Shown here piece by piece: positions 33,823 through 42,529 of a stretch of 64,000 nt of DNA. Source of the DNA: Streptomyces venezuelae (lineage in GTDB: Bacteria; Actinomycetota; Actinomycetes; Streptomycetales; Streptomycetaceae). Numbering within the stretch: position 1 is the first letter of the stretch; every line of letters begins with the position of its first letter. Under the pieces are notes generated by a model, which did no database searches, was not told the DNA's origin, and saw only the letters and a program-made list of their open reading frames with translations. A program made the position numbers and the translations under genes. The DNA is taken from assembly GCF_008642315.1 (NCBI RefSeq), contig NZ_CP029192.1, positions 8,494,001-8,558,000 on the forward strand, written 5' to 3'.

Positions 33823-34350
33823 ATGCCCGAGCAGCAACAGCAGTCCCCACCGCAACCAGTCCTCGCGATCGAGTCACCGGAACAGCATGCCGCGCTGGCG
33901 CATCCCATGCGGCAGCGCCTGCTCTTCCTGCTCGGCCACCGCCCCGCCACCATCAGCCAGTTGGCCGCACGGCTCGGCACGGGCAAGGGCAATGTGGCCC
34001 ACCACCTGAAGGTGCTGCGGACCGCCGGGCTCGTCCACGTCGCCGAGACCCGCAAGGTCAGAGGCGGCACCGAGCAGTACTACCAGCGGGTGGGCGAGCG
34101 CATGGACGTCGCCGAACCGCGGGCCGAGGGGACGGCGGCGATGCTCGGAGCCGTGGCCCACGAACTCGGCAGGTCCGAGCGGACGACACTGTCCCTGCGC
34201 CACGTCCGCCTCAGCCCGGACAAGGCACGCCAACTCGGCGAGACCCTGGCCCGGTTGGTCGACGAGACCGAGGAGGACGCGGCGGGGGAGCCGGTGCACG
34301 GCGTGCTGGTGGCGCTGTACGAGCACGCGCAGCCGTCGGACGCGGACTGA
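33823..34350 (+). CDS. ArsR-like winged-helix regulator
   Basis: 175 residues. HAALAHPMRQRLLFLLGHRPATISQLAARLGTGKGNVAHHLKVLRTAGLVHVAETRKVRGGTEQYY is a complete ArsR-type winged helix with the wing Gly-Gly-Thr. No metal-binding Cys motif is present, so it is not a metal sensor of the classical kind. The C-terminal helix block (LRHVRLSPDKARQLGETLARL) probably dimerises. It is divergent from the S41 peptidase across a perfect operator-like dyad, and the GNAT gene follows 37 bases downstream. Confidence 0.88.
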   Translation: MPEQQQQSPPQPVLAIESPEQHAALAHPMRQRLLFLLGHRPATISQLAARLGTGKGNVAHHLKVLRTAGLVHVAETRKVRGGTEQYYQRVGERMDVAEPRAEGTAAMLGAVAHELGRSERTTLSLRHVRLSPDKARQLGETLARLVDETEEDAAGEPVHGVLVALYEHAQPSDAD

Positions 34351-34387
34351 CCCGGGCACGCTCGGCAAGGCTCACTACAGTTCTCCC

Positions 34388-34885
34388 ATGCCCGGCCCCG
34401 AGACACGCCCCGACCTGCAACTCCTCCGCGCCGACCACGTGCCCGCGCTGCGCGCCTTCGAGGAGACCAACCGCGCCTACTTCGCGGCCTCCGTCCCCGA
34501 CCGAGGAGACGCCTTCTTCCGCGACTTCGACGCGACGTGCCGCGCCCGTCTTGCCGAGCAGGCCATGGGTGACTGCTTCTTCCACGTCCTGGTGGGCGAC
34601 GGCGGGGAGATCCTCGGGCGGGTCAACCTGGTCGACGTGGCGGACGGCGGTGCCGAGCTCGGCTACCGGATCGCGGAGAAGGCCGCCGGGCAGGGGCTGG
34701 CCACCTGGGCCGTCCGGCAGCTGTGCGGCCTCGCCGGCACCGCGTACGGTCTCACCGGGCTGCGCGCCGCGACGACGCTCGACAACCCCGCCTCGCAGAC
34801 CGTGCTCACGCGGGCCGGCTTCGTACCGGTCGGAAACATCCGCCTCGACGGCCGCCCGGGGATCAGCTACGCCCTGACGCTCTGA
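34388..34885 (+). CDS. GNAT family N-acetyltransferase
   Basis: 165 residues. LQLLRADHVPALRAFEETNRAYF at the start and GAELGYRIAEKAAGQGLATWAVRQL with the acetyl-CoA loop A-G-Q-G-L-A identify a RimI/RimJ-type acetyltransferase. LDNPASQTVLTRAGFVPVG is the usual C-terminal block. It lies 37 bases downstream of the ArsR-like gene and may be co-transcribed with it. The acceptor is unknown. Confidence 0.86.
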   Translation: MPGPETRPDLQLLRADHVPALRAFEETNRAYFAASVPDRGDAFFRDFDATCRARLAEQAMGDCFFHVLVGDGGEILGRVNLVDVADGGAELGYRIAEKAAGQGLATWAVRQLCGLAGTAYGLTGLRAATTLDNPASQTVLTRAGFVPVGNIRLDGRPGISYALTL

Positions 34886-34931
34886 GGCCTGCGGGGCGGG
34901 CCCTGCCGTGCCGAGGGTCGCGCGGGCGGGG

Positions 34932-35765
34932 TCAAGCCGTGCGCGGCCGCGACTCGTGGAGCCGCGTGTGATACCGGCCCTCCGACTCGTATCCCTCGGG
35001 ATCCTCACCCGCGAGGACCACCTGCCGCACGGCGTCACGCTGCTCCTCGGGGCTGGTGAAGAGCCGCTGCGTGTAGGTCCGCGACGAGTCGGTGACGGTG
35101 TCGAGGCCGTGTGCCGCGAGAGTCTCGGTGATGCGCCCGTAAGGCACCGTACGCAACACGAACGCGCTGACCCAGACCGGCAGCCGTGCACAGTCGAGCA
35201 GCGCGTCGAAGGTGTGGTGCGAGATGTAGCCGATGCCCCCGGTGACCGTGATCAGACCGGTGCGGGCCATCGCGCGACGCAGCCCGGAGCTGGGCGGATG
35301 CCGCTCCAGGTTCTCCGCGTACGCCTCGTCCAGCAGGCCCGCGTCCAGGGCGTAGCGCGTCGCGTTCGCCGCCATGTCGAGACCGATGACCGGGGTGGCG
35401 TCGGAGCGCCGACGCGAGGCGTAGAAGTCCTTGTCGCGCTCGATCATCTCCGCCGGAGTCAGCGCGGCGGCCTCCTCACCGGTGTAATGCGCGTACAGGT
35501 CGGCGAGCGTCAGGTCGTGGTTGAGCAGCGCCGCGTTGATGCCGTACGAGCAGCACAGGTCGAGGACGGTCACCGGGCCTCCGTCGCAGGCCGCCCGGGC
35601 GCGCAGATCACGGGTGCGGCGGAAGACCGACTGGGCGTGCTGCGGTATCTCGTACGCGAAGGGTGCCAGCGTCCGGAAGTACGCACGCGGGTCCGGCTGG
35701 TCGTAGATGTCGTCGAACCGGGTCTTGCCCGACGCATTGCTTGTCCTGTGCCGGTCTGCGGCCAT
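34932..35765 (-). CDS. SAM-dependent methyltransferase-like protein
   Basis: 277 residues from the ATG at 35765. The Rossmann motif I reads VTVLDLCCSYGINAALLNHD (D-L-C-C-S-Y-G). PVIGLDMAANATRYALDAGLLDEAYAENLE corresponds to motif II. The N-terminal DDIYDQPDPRAYFRTLAPFAYEIPQHA and later SHHTFDALLDCARLPVWVSAFVLRTV are conserved in a bacterial group of unknown substrate. It is divergent from a second methyltransferase gene 151 bases away. Confidence 0.8.
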   Translation of the reverse strand: MAADRHRTSNASGKTRFDDIYDQPDPRAYFRTLAPFAYEIPQHAQSVFRRTRDLRARAACDGGPVTVLDLCCSYGINAALLNHDLTLADLYAHYTGEEAAALTPAEMIERDKDFYASRRRSDATPVIGLDMAANATRYALDAGLLDEAYAENLERHPPSSGLRRAMARTGLITVTGGIGYISHHTFDALLDCARLPVWVSAFVLRTVPYGRITETLAAHGLDTVTDSSRTYTQRLFTSPEEQRDAVRQVVLAGEDPEGYESEGRYHTRLHESRPRTA

Positions 35766-35916
35766 GGGGCACCTCCGGGAGCGAGGAAAGGGTCTGGGGC
35801 AGACGTGCACTCCTACCGGACCCTCGCCACCCCCGATAGACCTCGTGGCGGTATCCGGCCACGGCACCACCCCGCCGCGGACCCGGCCCACCGCCCCGCT
35901 GACTACCCTGGAGACG

Positions 35917-36666
35917 ATGTTCTCCTCCCAGGGTCCCACGCTGCGCGAGCTCGCCGTTCAGGCGTTGTCGTCCACCGAGCACGGGTACGATCTGCTCGCC
36001 CCCAAGTTCGACCGCACACCCTTCCGTACGCCTGGCCGATTCCTGGCGGCGACGACCGCCGCGCTGCGCCCCCTCGGCCCCTTCGACGCGGGCCTCGACG
36101 TGTGCTGCGGAACCGGCGCGGGCGTCGAGGCGCTGCTGCCGCTGTGCCGGGAGCGGGTCACCGGGGTGGACTTCAGCGCGGGCATGCTGGCCGCCGCAGA
36201 GGAAGCGGTGCCGGGCGACGCCGGCGGCCCGGGCGGGCCCACGGTCGACTGGGTACGGGCCGATGCCCGCGCCCTCCCGTCCTGCGGCGGCTTCGACGCC
36301 GGCTTCGACGTCGCCGTCAGCTTCGGCGCGTTCGGCCACTTCCTGCCCGCCGAGCGCCCCGCCCTGTTCGCAGGCGTACACCGGGCGCTGCGCCCGGGCG
36401 GCCTCTTCGCGTTCCCCATCGGCGCCCCGCAGCCCTTCACGTCGCCCTGGTACTGGGCGCTGCTCGGCTTCGACGGCGTGATGCGCGCCCGCAACCTCGT
36501 GCGGCGCCCGCCGTTCGTCATGTACTACCGGACCTTCCCGCTCGGCGGGGTGCGCGAGGACCTCGCGGACGCGGGCTTCGACGTGCGTCTGCTGCCGCTG
36601 GAGGATTTCGGTCGCCGCCCGGACGGCAGCCCGAACTGGCGCCTGGTCGTGTCACAAAAGCGGTAG
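35917..36666 (+). CDS. class I SAM-dependent methyltransferase
   Basis: 249 residues from the ATG at 35917. HGYDLLAPKFDRTPFRTPGRFL leads to motif I GLDVCCGTGAGVEALLPL. VTGVDFSAGMLAAAEEAV is motif II with the acidic ribose-binding Asp. AGVHRALRPGGLFAFPIGAP is the post-III block. It probably methylates a small molecule, but the substrate is unknown. It is divergent from another methyltransferase, and the NTF2-like gene follows 62 bases downstream. Confidence 0.87.
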   Translation: MFSSQGPTLRELAVQALSSTEHGYDLLAPKFDRTPFRTPGRFLAATTAALRPLGPFDAGLDVCCGTGAGVEALLPLCRERVTGVDFSAGMLAAAEEAVPGDAGGPGGPTVDWVRADARALPSCGGFDAGFDVAVSFGAFGHFLPAERPALFAGVHRALRPGGLFAFPIGAPQPFTSPWYWALLGFDGVMRARNLVRRPPFVMYYRTFPLGGVREDLADAGFDVRLLPLEDFGRRPDGSPNWRLVVSQKR

Positions 36667-36728
36667 CACCTCCGTCTCCACGGTGAGACCGCGCCTCCGT
36701 GTGCGTGGCCCGGACGAGGAGGCACGAC

Positions 36729-37178
36729 ATGCCGGCAGACCTGGCAGCCAGGAACAAGGACACCTTCGGCCGTCTGCACGCGGCGATGAACAGCCGCGAC
36801 AAGGAGGCCGTCGACCACGCGGTCGACGAGTTCTTCGCGCCGGACGTACGGATCGGGACGCCGGCGCCGACCGGGACGGCGGGGAAGCAGGCGATGAAGG
36901 ACGTGTGGGGGCTCCTGCTGCGGGCCTTTCCCGATCTGCACGTCGCCGTCCAGGACGTGATCGCCGAGGGGGACAAGGTCGTGTGCAGGAACACGGTGAC
37001 CGGCACCCATCAAGGGCCCTATCTGGGTGTCGCGGCCACCGGGAAGTCCGTCAGCTACGAGGAGATCGTGATCGCCCGCTTCGTCGACGGGCGGGTGGCC
37101 GAGACCTGGGCGGTCGTCGACGTCCTGTCGGTCATGCGCCAGATCGGCGCGATGTCCGGCCGGGGCGGGACGGCCTGA
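36729..37178 (+). CDS. SnoaL-like/NTF2-fold protein
   Basis: 149 residues from the ATG at 36729 (GAGGAGG upstream). Features of SnoaL-type ester cyclases are VDEFFAPDVRIGTPAPTGT, FPDLHVAVQDVIAEGDKVVCRNTVTGTHQGPYLGVAATGKSV and the final IVIARFVDGRVAETWAVVDV. The NTF2-like cone fold serves polyketide cyclisation as well as many unrelated roles. It follows a methyltransferase on the same strand. No polyketide synthase is close, so a tailoring role is only a possibility. Confidence 0.84.
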   Translation: MPADLAARNKDTFGRLHAAMNSRDKEAVDHAVDEFFAPDVRIGTPAPTGTAGKQAMKDVWGLLLRAFPDLHVAVQDVIAEGDKVVCRNTVTGTHQGPYLGVAATGKSVSYEEIVIARFVDGRVAETWAVVDVLSVMRQIGAMSGRGGTA

Positions 37179-37198
37179 GGCGGTGCCGACGGCGGGCG

Positions 37199-37675
37199 CT
37201 ACGCCTTGCCGTCGGCGGCCGCCCGCAGCGCCGCCACGTCCAGCTTCTTCATGCCGAGCATCGCCTGCATGGCGCGCCGGGCCCGCTCTGCGTCCGGGTC
37301 GGTGAGGAGCTCGTTGAGCACCGTGGGGACGACCTGCCAGGACAGGCCGAACCTGTCCTTCAGCCATCCGCAGGGGCCCTCCTCGCCGCCCTCGGAGAGC
37401 CTGGACCAGTAGTGGTCGACCTCGGCTTGGTCGGCGCAGAGGATCTGGAAGGAGACGGCCTCGTTGAACGTGAAGTCGGGCCCGCCGTTGAGCGCCGTGT
37501 AGGGCCGCCCGTCGAGGACGAACTCCACGGTCAGGACGGTGCCCGCCGGGCGCGGGCCGCCTTCGCCGTAGTACGAGATGCTCGTGATCTCCGAGTTGGG
37601 GAAGACCGAGACGTAGAAGTTCGCCGCCTCCTCGCCCCGCAGGTCGAACCAGAGGCTTGGCGTGATCGTGGGCAT
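37199..37675 (-). CDS. VOC family protein (PhnB-like)
   Basis: 158 residues. TPSLWFDLRGEEAANFYVSVFPNSEI and the middle block GTVLTVEFVLDGRPYTALNGGPDFTFNEAVSF are the standard form of PhnB/3-demethylubiquinone-methyltransferase-like vicinal oxygen chelate proteins. CGWLKDRFGLSWQVVPTVL and the end ARRAMQAMLGMKKLDVAAL complete it. No metal-ligand set strong enough to name a reaction is evident. It is convergent with the SnoaL-like gene. Confidence 0.87.
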   Translation of the reverse strand: MPTITPSLWFDLRGEEAANFYVSVFPNSEITSISYYGEGGPRPAGTVLTVEFVLDGRPYTALNGGPDFTFNEAVSFQILCADQAEVDHYWSRLSEGGEEGPCGWLKDRFGLSWQVVPTVLNELLTDPDAERARRAMQAMLGMKKLDVAALRAAADGKA

Positions 37676-37775
37676 GGCACTCTCCTGATGTGTGCGCGGC
37701 GGTCCCGTCCGCTTTTCCTGTCTGCCTAGGTGGACCGTCGCACCGCCCGGAACTCATCGCCACACGGCGAACCGG

Positions 37776-38558
37776 TCACTCGCCTCCGCGTACCTGCGGC
37801 TCCCGCTCCAGCACGATGCCGAAGTGCTGCTCGTACGCGGCGAGGACCTCCGCCTCCGTGGCCAGTTCGATGGTGTCGCGCTCGCCGCCCGCGGTCGTCG
37901 TCAGGGTGCGCCCGCTCAACGTGACGCGGCCGCCTTCGGTGAGGCGGGAGCAGACGAGCGACCGCGTGAAGTGCGAATCGGGCGAGGTGCGGTGGTACCA
38001 GGCGCCTGCCCTGAAGTCGGCCAGCGCGCGCGGCCTCGGCTCGGCCAGGTACTGCCGCTTGCCGTCCCTGACGACGTCCAGGTCGCCGTCCGGAGTCTCC
38101 GTGATGCGGAAGGTGCCCGCCGGGTCCGCCTGCTCGCCCCGGTCCGCGTAGGCGAGCGGCCGTTCGCTGTGGGCACCGAAGCCGACGTCCGCGAGCCAGT
38201 CGCCGCCGTCCTCCGTGCGCACGCGCAGGGCGAGGTGGTCGAAGGGGATGCCGAGCTCCCCGGCGTCGTCGTACACCCGGGCCTGCAACAGCGTGACGTC
38301 GAAGCCGAGGGCCTTGAGGAGCGCGGCGAAAGCGCCGTTGAGTTCGTAGCAGAAGCCGCCCCTGCGGGCGTCCACGACCTTGCTCACCAGCGCCTTGTCG
38401 GTGAGCTCGATGTCCTGGCCGAGGTGGATCGAGAGGTTCTCGAAGGGAACGCTGCGCAGATGCGCCAGATGCAGGTCGCGGAGGGCCCGCGAGGTCGGGG
38501 CGGCGGGGCGCTCGGCGCCGATGCGCCGCAGGTAGGCGTCGATCTGTTCGGTGTCCAT
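37776..38558 (-). CDS. nat: arylamine N-acetyltransferase
   Basis: 260 residues from the ATG at 38558. The Cys-His-Asp triad of NAT enzymes is complete: Cys70 in RRGGFCYELNGAF, His108 in GIPFDHLALRV and Asp124 in DWLADVGFG. VPFENLSIHLGQDIEL is the conserved N-terminal block. It transfers acetyl or other acyl groups from CoA to aromatic amines and hydrazines, and can form amides in natural-product pathways. It is a single gene, with a hairpin upstream of its start at 38596-38630. Confidence 0.92.
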   Translation of the reverse strand: MDTEQIDAYLRRIGAERPAAPTSRALRDLHLAHLRSVPFENLSIHLGQDIELTDKALVSKVVDARRGGFCYELNGAFAALLKALGFDVTLLQARVYDDAGELGIPFDHLALRVRTEDGGDWLADVGFGAHSERPLAYADRGEQADPAGTFRITETPDGDLDVVRDGKRQYLAEPRPRALADFRAGAWYHRTSPDSHFTRSLVCSRLTEGGRVTLSGRTLTTTAGGERDTIELATEAEVLAAYEQHFGIVLEREPQVRGGE

Positions 38559-38595
38559 GCGCACCAGTGTGGTGGGGGTGCGGTGCCGCGGCCAC

Positions 38596-38630
38596 GGACC
38601 CCGGACGGCATCGGCGCCGTCCGGGGGTCC
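38596..38630. terminator. strong GC hairpin upstream of nat
   Basis: GGACCCCGGACGGC and GCCGTCCGGGGGTCC pair over 14 positions with one bulge. The hairpin sits between the nat start (minus strand) and the epoxide hydrolase leader (plus strand). It could insulate the divergent promoters or lie in the nat 5' leader. There is no T tail. Confidence 0.4.
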
Positions 38631-38776
38631 TAGGACTTCCGTAGGACGGCGAGAGCGCCGTCGGGAGCGGGTGCCAATTCACCGGTGGCGCACGGTCGTA
38701 CGTGTGTATGATCGCCGACGACGCACGCGCCGCACCCGGCGCGAAGCGGCACGAGAGACGCATGGAGGTGAGCCCG

Positions 38777-38851
38777 ATGACCGCGCGACACAGCACGCAG
38801 CACCCCGTCCGGGCCCTCCTGCCCGCGGCCCGCGTCCGCGACCTCGTCTGA
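38777..38851 (+). CDS. 24-residue small ORF with strong ribosome site
   Basis: GGAGGTGA lies 6-7 bases before an ATG that opens a 24-codon frame ending RVRDLV. The next gene, epoxide hydrolase, starts 102 bases downstream. TATGAT at 38707-38712 may be the -10 box. The ribosome site is better than that of most genes here, so translation is likely. A regulatory upstream peptide is the simplest reading. No family was recognised. The rest of 38559-38953 shows no other gene. Confidence 0.4.
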   Translation: MTARHSTQHPVRALLPAARVRDLV

Positions 38852-38953
38852 CGTCCCACGCCGGACACCCTGCATCGCAGACGCGACGCCCCCGCCAGGA
38901 GAGCCCCCCGCGACCGAACGTCGCATCCTCCTGAGCAAAGGAACCGCTCCACC

Positions 38954-40111
38954 GTGAACGCTACGCCCTTTCAGGTCTCCGTCCCCGACGACGTCCTCGA
39001 CGACCTGCGCACCCGCCTGCGCCGCACCCTCTACACCGCGGCCTCCGACTCCACCTACTGGGCCGCGGGCACCGACCCCCGCTACCTGAGCGAACTCGTC
39101 TCCTACTGGGCGGACGGCTTCGACTGGCGCGCCGCCGAGGCCGCGCTCAACACCTTCCCGCACCGCGTCGCCGAGATCGCGGGCGCCCGTGTGCACTTCG
39201 TGCACCTGCGCGGCGTACGGCCCGATGGCGCCCCCGCGCCGCTGCCGCTGGTCCTCAGCCACGGCTGGCCGAGCAGCTACGTCGAGATGCTGCCCCTCGC
39301 GCGGCGGCTCGCCGACCCGGGGAGCCACGGCGGCGACCCCGCCGACGCGTTCGACGTCGTCGTGCCGTCCCTGCCCGGCTTCCTCCACTCCGGGCTGCCC
39401 GAAGGGCCGTTCACCCGCAGGGGCGTCGCCGGGATCTGGCACGAGCTGATGACCCGCATCCTCGGCCACGCGCGCTTCGGCGCCTTCGGCGGGGACATCG
39501 GGGGCGGCGTCACCCAGTGGCTGGGCGCCCGCTACCCGGACCACGTCGTCGGCGTGCACGTCACCTCCGCGGTGCTCCCCGCGGACTTCGACACGCGGCC
39601 GCCGACCCCCGAGGAGCAGGCCTACCTCGACCACCTGGACGCGTACGACGCCGAGGACCAGGGCTACAGCGAGATCATGTGCACCCGCCCCGACACGCTC
39701 GCCGCCGCGCTGCGGGACTCACCGGCGGGACTGCTCGCCTGGATCGTCGACAAATACCGGGACTGGAGCGACTGCGACGGCGACCTGGAGGCGCGATGGG
39801 ACAAGGACACCGTGCTGACCGTCGCCACCCTCTACTGGGCCACCGGCAGCATCGGCTCGTCCTTCCGGCAGTACTACGACTACGTACGGCACCACACCCC
39901 CGTGCGCTCCATCACCGTGCCGGGGGCCATCACCCTCAGCCACGAACCGGCGTTCGCGCACTACCCGAAGAGCCTCGCCGAGCGCGTCTTCACCGACCTG
40001 CGGCACTGGAGCACCCCGGGGCGCGGCGGTCACTTCATGGCGCACGAGGAACCCGAGCAGGTCGCCCGTGAACTGCGCGAGTTCTTCCGCCCCTTGCGGC
40101 CCGCGGACTGA
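38954..40111 (+). CDS. epoxide hydrolase, alpha/beta fold with EHN domain
   Basis: 385 residues from the GTG at 38954. The N-terminal EHN lid domain (PFQVSVPDDVLDDLRTRLRRT, LSELVSYWADGFDWRAAEAAL) precedes the hydrolase core. HGWPSS is the oxyanion motif, and GAFGGDIGGGVTQWL places the nucleophile at Asp181. SKSLAERVFTDLRHW-type and GRGGHFMAHEEPEQVARELREF (catalytic His) close the protein. It opens epoxides to diols through an ester intermediate. A translated small ORF may precede it. Confidence 0.88.
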   Translation: MNATPFQVSVPDDVLDDLRTRLRRTLYTAASDSTYWAAGTDPRYLSELVSYWADGFDWRAAEAALNTFPHRVAEIAGARVHFVHLRGVRPDGAPAPLPLVLSHGWPSSYVEMLPLARRLADPGSHGGDPADAFDVVVPSLPGFLHSGLPEGPFTRRGVAGIWHELMTRILGHARFGAFGGDIGGGVTQWLGARYPDHVVGVHVTSAVLPADFDTRPPTPEEQAYLDHLDAYDAEDQGYSEIMCTRPDTLAAALRDSPAGLLAWIVDKYRDWSDCDGDLEARWDKDTVLTVATLYWATGSIGSSFRQYYDYVRHHTPVRSITVPGAITLSHEPAFAHYPKSLAERVFTDLRHWSTPGRGGHFMAHEEPEQVARELREFFRPLRPAD

Positions 40112-40170
40112 CGGACAGCCGGACTGACGGACCGCGGGGCTGGCGGCGGAAGAACTCGCGTGGGTTTCCG

Positions 40171-42282
40171 TCAGCGGCCGCCCTTCTTGCTGACGGCGCA
40201 GGTGGCCGTGGCCGTCTTGTGCGGGTCGCTGACCGAGCGGGCGGTCAGGGTGAGGCGGCCCTTCGCGTGGGCTTTCGCCGTCGCGGAGACGGCGACGTCC
40301 ACGTCGACCGTGGAGCCCGCCCTGGCCGTGGCCAGCTCGCTGGGCAGCCAGGCGGACCAGCCGCGGCCCGAGGCCTCGGCGGAGAGCCGGTAGACGTCGG
40401 AGTCGAGATAGCGTGCGGCGTTCTCGGGGTGCTCACCCGGCGGGTCGGCGAGGGCGCGGCCCGTGTTGGTCAGCGGGAAGGTGCAGGTCGCGCGGCCCTT
40501 CACGGGGTTGCCCGAGGCCTCGCCGCGGTGCAGCGCGGCCCCGCGGCGCTGCGGGCCCGCACCGTCGAGCGACTTCACGGCGATCGTGTACGACAGCACG
40601 CCCGCGCGGTCGCGCCGGATGTCGCTGACGTAGAAGTGCAGACGGTTGGCGCGGTCGACGTACTCGTAGGAGCTGCCGGAGTCCGTTCCCGCGTGGAAGA
40701 GGGCGTCGCTGAGCTGCCGGTAGTCGCCCATGGTGATCTTCTGCTCGGTGCCGTCGGGGCGGGTGAAGTCCACCATGTCGATGTCCTCGGGGTGGGCGTC
40801 GACCACCCAGGCGAACGGGGCGCGGTCCTGGTTCTTGGTCTTCGTGATCAGCACGCCGTTGTCCGGGGTGAAGGAGTCCATGCCCATCCGGTCCACGACC
40901 TCGACCGTGTAGTTCTCGTAGCCGCCGCCGTCGCACAGGGGGTCGGTGGCGCGGTCGCAGGCGGGGGAGAGGTCGCGGGACATGGCGATGTTGACGCCGG
41001 ACAGGCCCCGCTCGCCGGGCGGCGCGGACCGGGCGGTGACCTTGGCGACGACCACGCCGGACTCGTCGAGCGCGTCGCGGTCCAGGCGCAGCACGTTCTT
41101 CTCGTCGACGATGCCGAGCTTCAGCTTGTCGCGCAGGATGTGCTGGGAGCCCATCGAACCGCCCTCGGTGGCCGGGATCTTCCAGCGGGTGTGCGGTCCG
41201 CCGGGGCCGTTGAACGAGCCGCGCGAGAGCATGCTCCAGATGCCGGTGTAGGCGCGGCTCAGGGGCTTGCCGTAGGGGTTGTTGTAGTTGTCGCCGATGC
41301 CCAGTATGTGGCTGAGCTCATGGGCGTACACCCCCATGCCCGAGCTCTCGGCCTGGGTCGACGAGCCGGTGACGGCGTTCGGCCAGATACGGGCGGCGGC
41401 CTGCCAGGAGGTCCACGGCACGTAGCGCGTCGTGGCGGCGTTGCCGCCGGAGAGGATGGGGGACGGCGGGCCCCACGTGCCCGGCACCTGACCCTCCGAG
41501 CCGAACTTCATCTGGCCGAACTCCTGCCAGGTGGAGGACTCGTCCTGCCCGGCGGTGAGATAGAAGACGAAGTCGTACTTCGCCGCCTCGGCCTCGCCGA
41601 CCTGCGCGATCCAGGCCGCCTTGCCGTTGGCGCGGATGTCCTTGCCGCACGTGCTGTCGACGGGGCAGGCGCCCGGATTCATGCCGGGCTCGATGCCGTA
41701 CTGGAAGGACTTGAACGGCATCCGGTACACACCGAAGGCCTTGAGGTCGACGCCGACGCGGCCGCCGGAGTCCTCCATCCAGTACTCGTTGATGGTGTGG
41801 CCGCGGTTGAGGGCGCCGGGCTTGTTGAGGAAGTCCTCGTAGAACTGCGGGAGACGGTCGCGTGGGACGTCGGAGGCGGTGCTCTGCGGATTGCCGAAGA
41901 CGGTCGACCCGGCGGGCCTGCTGAGGGTGAACTCCTCGTCGGGATAGTCGAGGAGGACGAGAGCGCCCTTGAACGTCCGGTCGGTGGGCTCGATGTCGGG
42001 GTTCGCCCAGTCGGTGCCGGGCACGGAGCGGTACTCGTTCCAGGTCATGTCGTCGGGATTGCGCCAGTTCTGCGGGTCGATGGGCCGCACCAGGGACGGC
42101 CGGCCGCGGTCGGCGGCGCGCTCGGTGGCGTCGGGCGTCGCGCGGGCGGTCCCCACGGCGGCCGTCGCCATGGCGGCGAGGACGGCGACCAGGACGGTGG
42201 CGCGACGCGCCGGGCGGCGACGCGGACGGGTGGTGGCGGATCCAGGGACGGTACGTCTGGGGCGTCTGTGACGGAGGAACAT
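40171..42282 (-). CDS. secreted M6-family metalloprotease (immune inhibitor A-like)
   Basis: 703 residues. A long Arg-rich N-region and hydrophobic core (ATVLVAVLAAMATAAVG) form a Sec or Tat-like signal peptide. The zinc site HELSHILGIGDNY begins at His321, giving HExxHxxGxxD. The domain continues to about residue 560, followed by a beta-sandwich C-terminal region (ASGRGWSAWLPSELATARAGSTVDVDVAVSATA) resembling NEW3/NPCBM-type modules. It is an extracellular protease of the InhA type. The start at 42282 follows GAGGTGAGCC. Confidence 0.88.
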   Translation of the reverse strand: MFLRHRRPRRTVPGSATTRPRRRPARRATVLVAVLAAMATAAVGTARATPDATERAADRGRPSLVRPIDPQNWRNPDDMTWNEYRSVPGTDWANPDIEPTDRTFKGALVLLDYPDEEFTLSRPAGSTVFGNPQSTASDVPRDRLPQFYEDFLNKPGALNRGHTINEYWMEDSGGRVGVDLKAFGVYRMPFKSFQYGIEPGMNPGACPVDSTCGKDIRANGKAAWIAQVGEAEAAKYDFVFYLTAGQDESSTWQEFGQMKFGSEGQVPGTWGPPSPILSGGNAATTRYVPWTSWQAAARIWPNAVTGSSTQAESSGMGVYAHELSHILGIGDNYNNPYGKPLSRAYTGIWSMLSRGSFNGPGGPHTRWKIPATEGGSMGSQHILRDKLKLGIVDEKNVLRLDRDALDESGVVVAKVTARSAPPGERGLSGVNIAMSRDLSPACDRATDPLCDGGGYENYTVEVVDRMGMDSFTPDNGVLITKTKNQDRAPFAWVVDAHPEDIDMVDFTRPDGTEQKITMGDYRQLSDALFHAGTDSGSSYEYVDRANRLHFYVSDIRRDRAGVLSYTIAVKSLDGAGPQRRGAALHRGEASGNPVKGRATCTFPLTNTGRALADPPGEHPENAARYLDSDVYRLSAEASGRGWSAWLPSELATARAGSTVDVDVAVSATAKAHAKGRLTLTARSVSDPHKTATATCAVSKKGGR

Positions 42283-42529
42283 GGCTCACCTCGTGCCTCT
42301 TGCCGGAAGAAAAAGGGACAAGTGCGTGACAAGCCGTTCGAGTGGTGCGTCAACCGCTGCCAAGGTAGGCCGCCCGAAGCGGTGATGCCAGAGTGCCTCC
42401 AGGGCGCCCCGAGACGGGTTCCGCGTCGGCGGCGGGGCGTCAAGTGCCCTCGCGGCGGGCAGGATTGGTGCTCCCACCCGGCGGCCGCCCACCGGACCGT
42501 CCGGCGTCTCCCCGCGGAAGGAGCCGACC

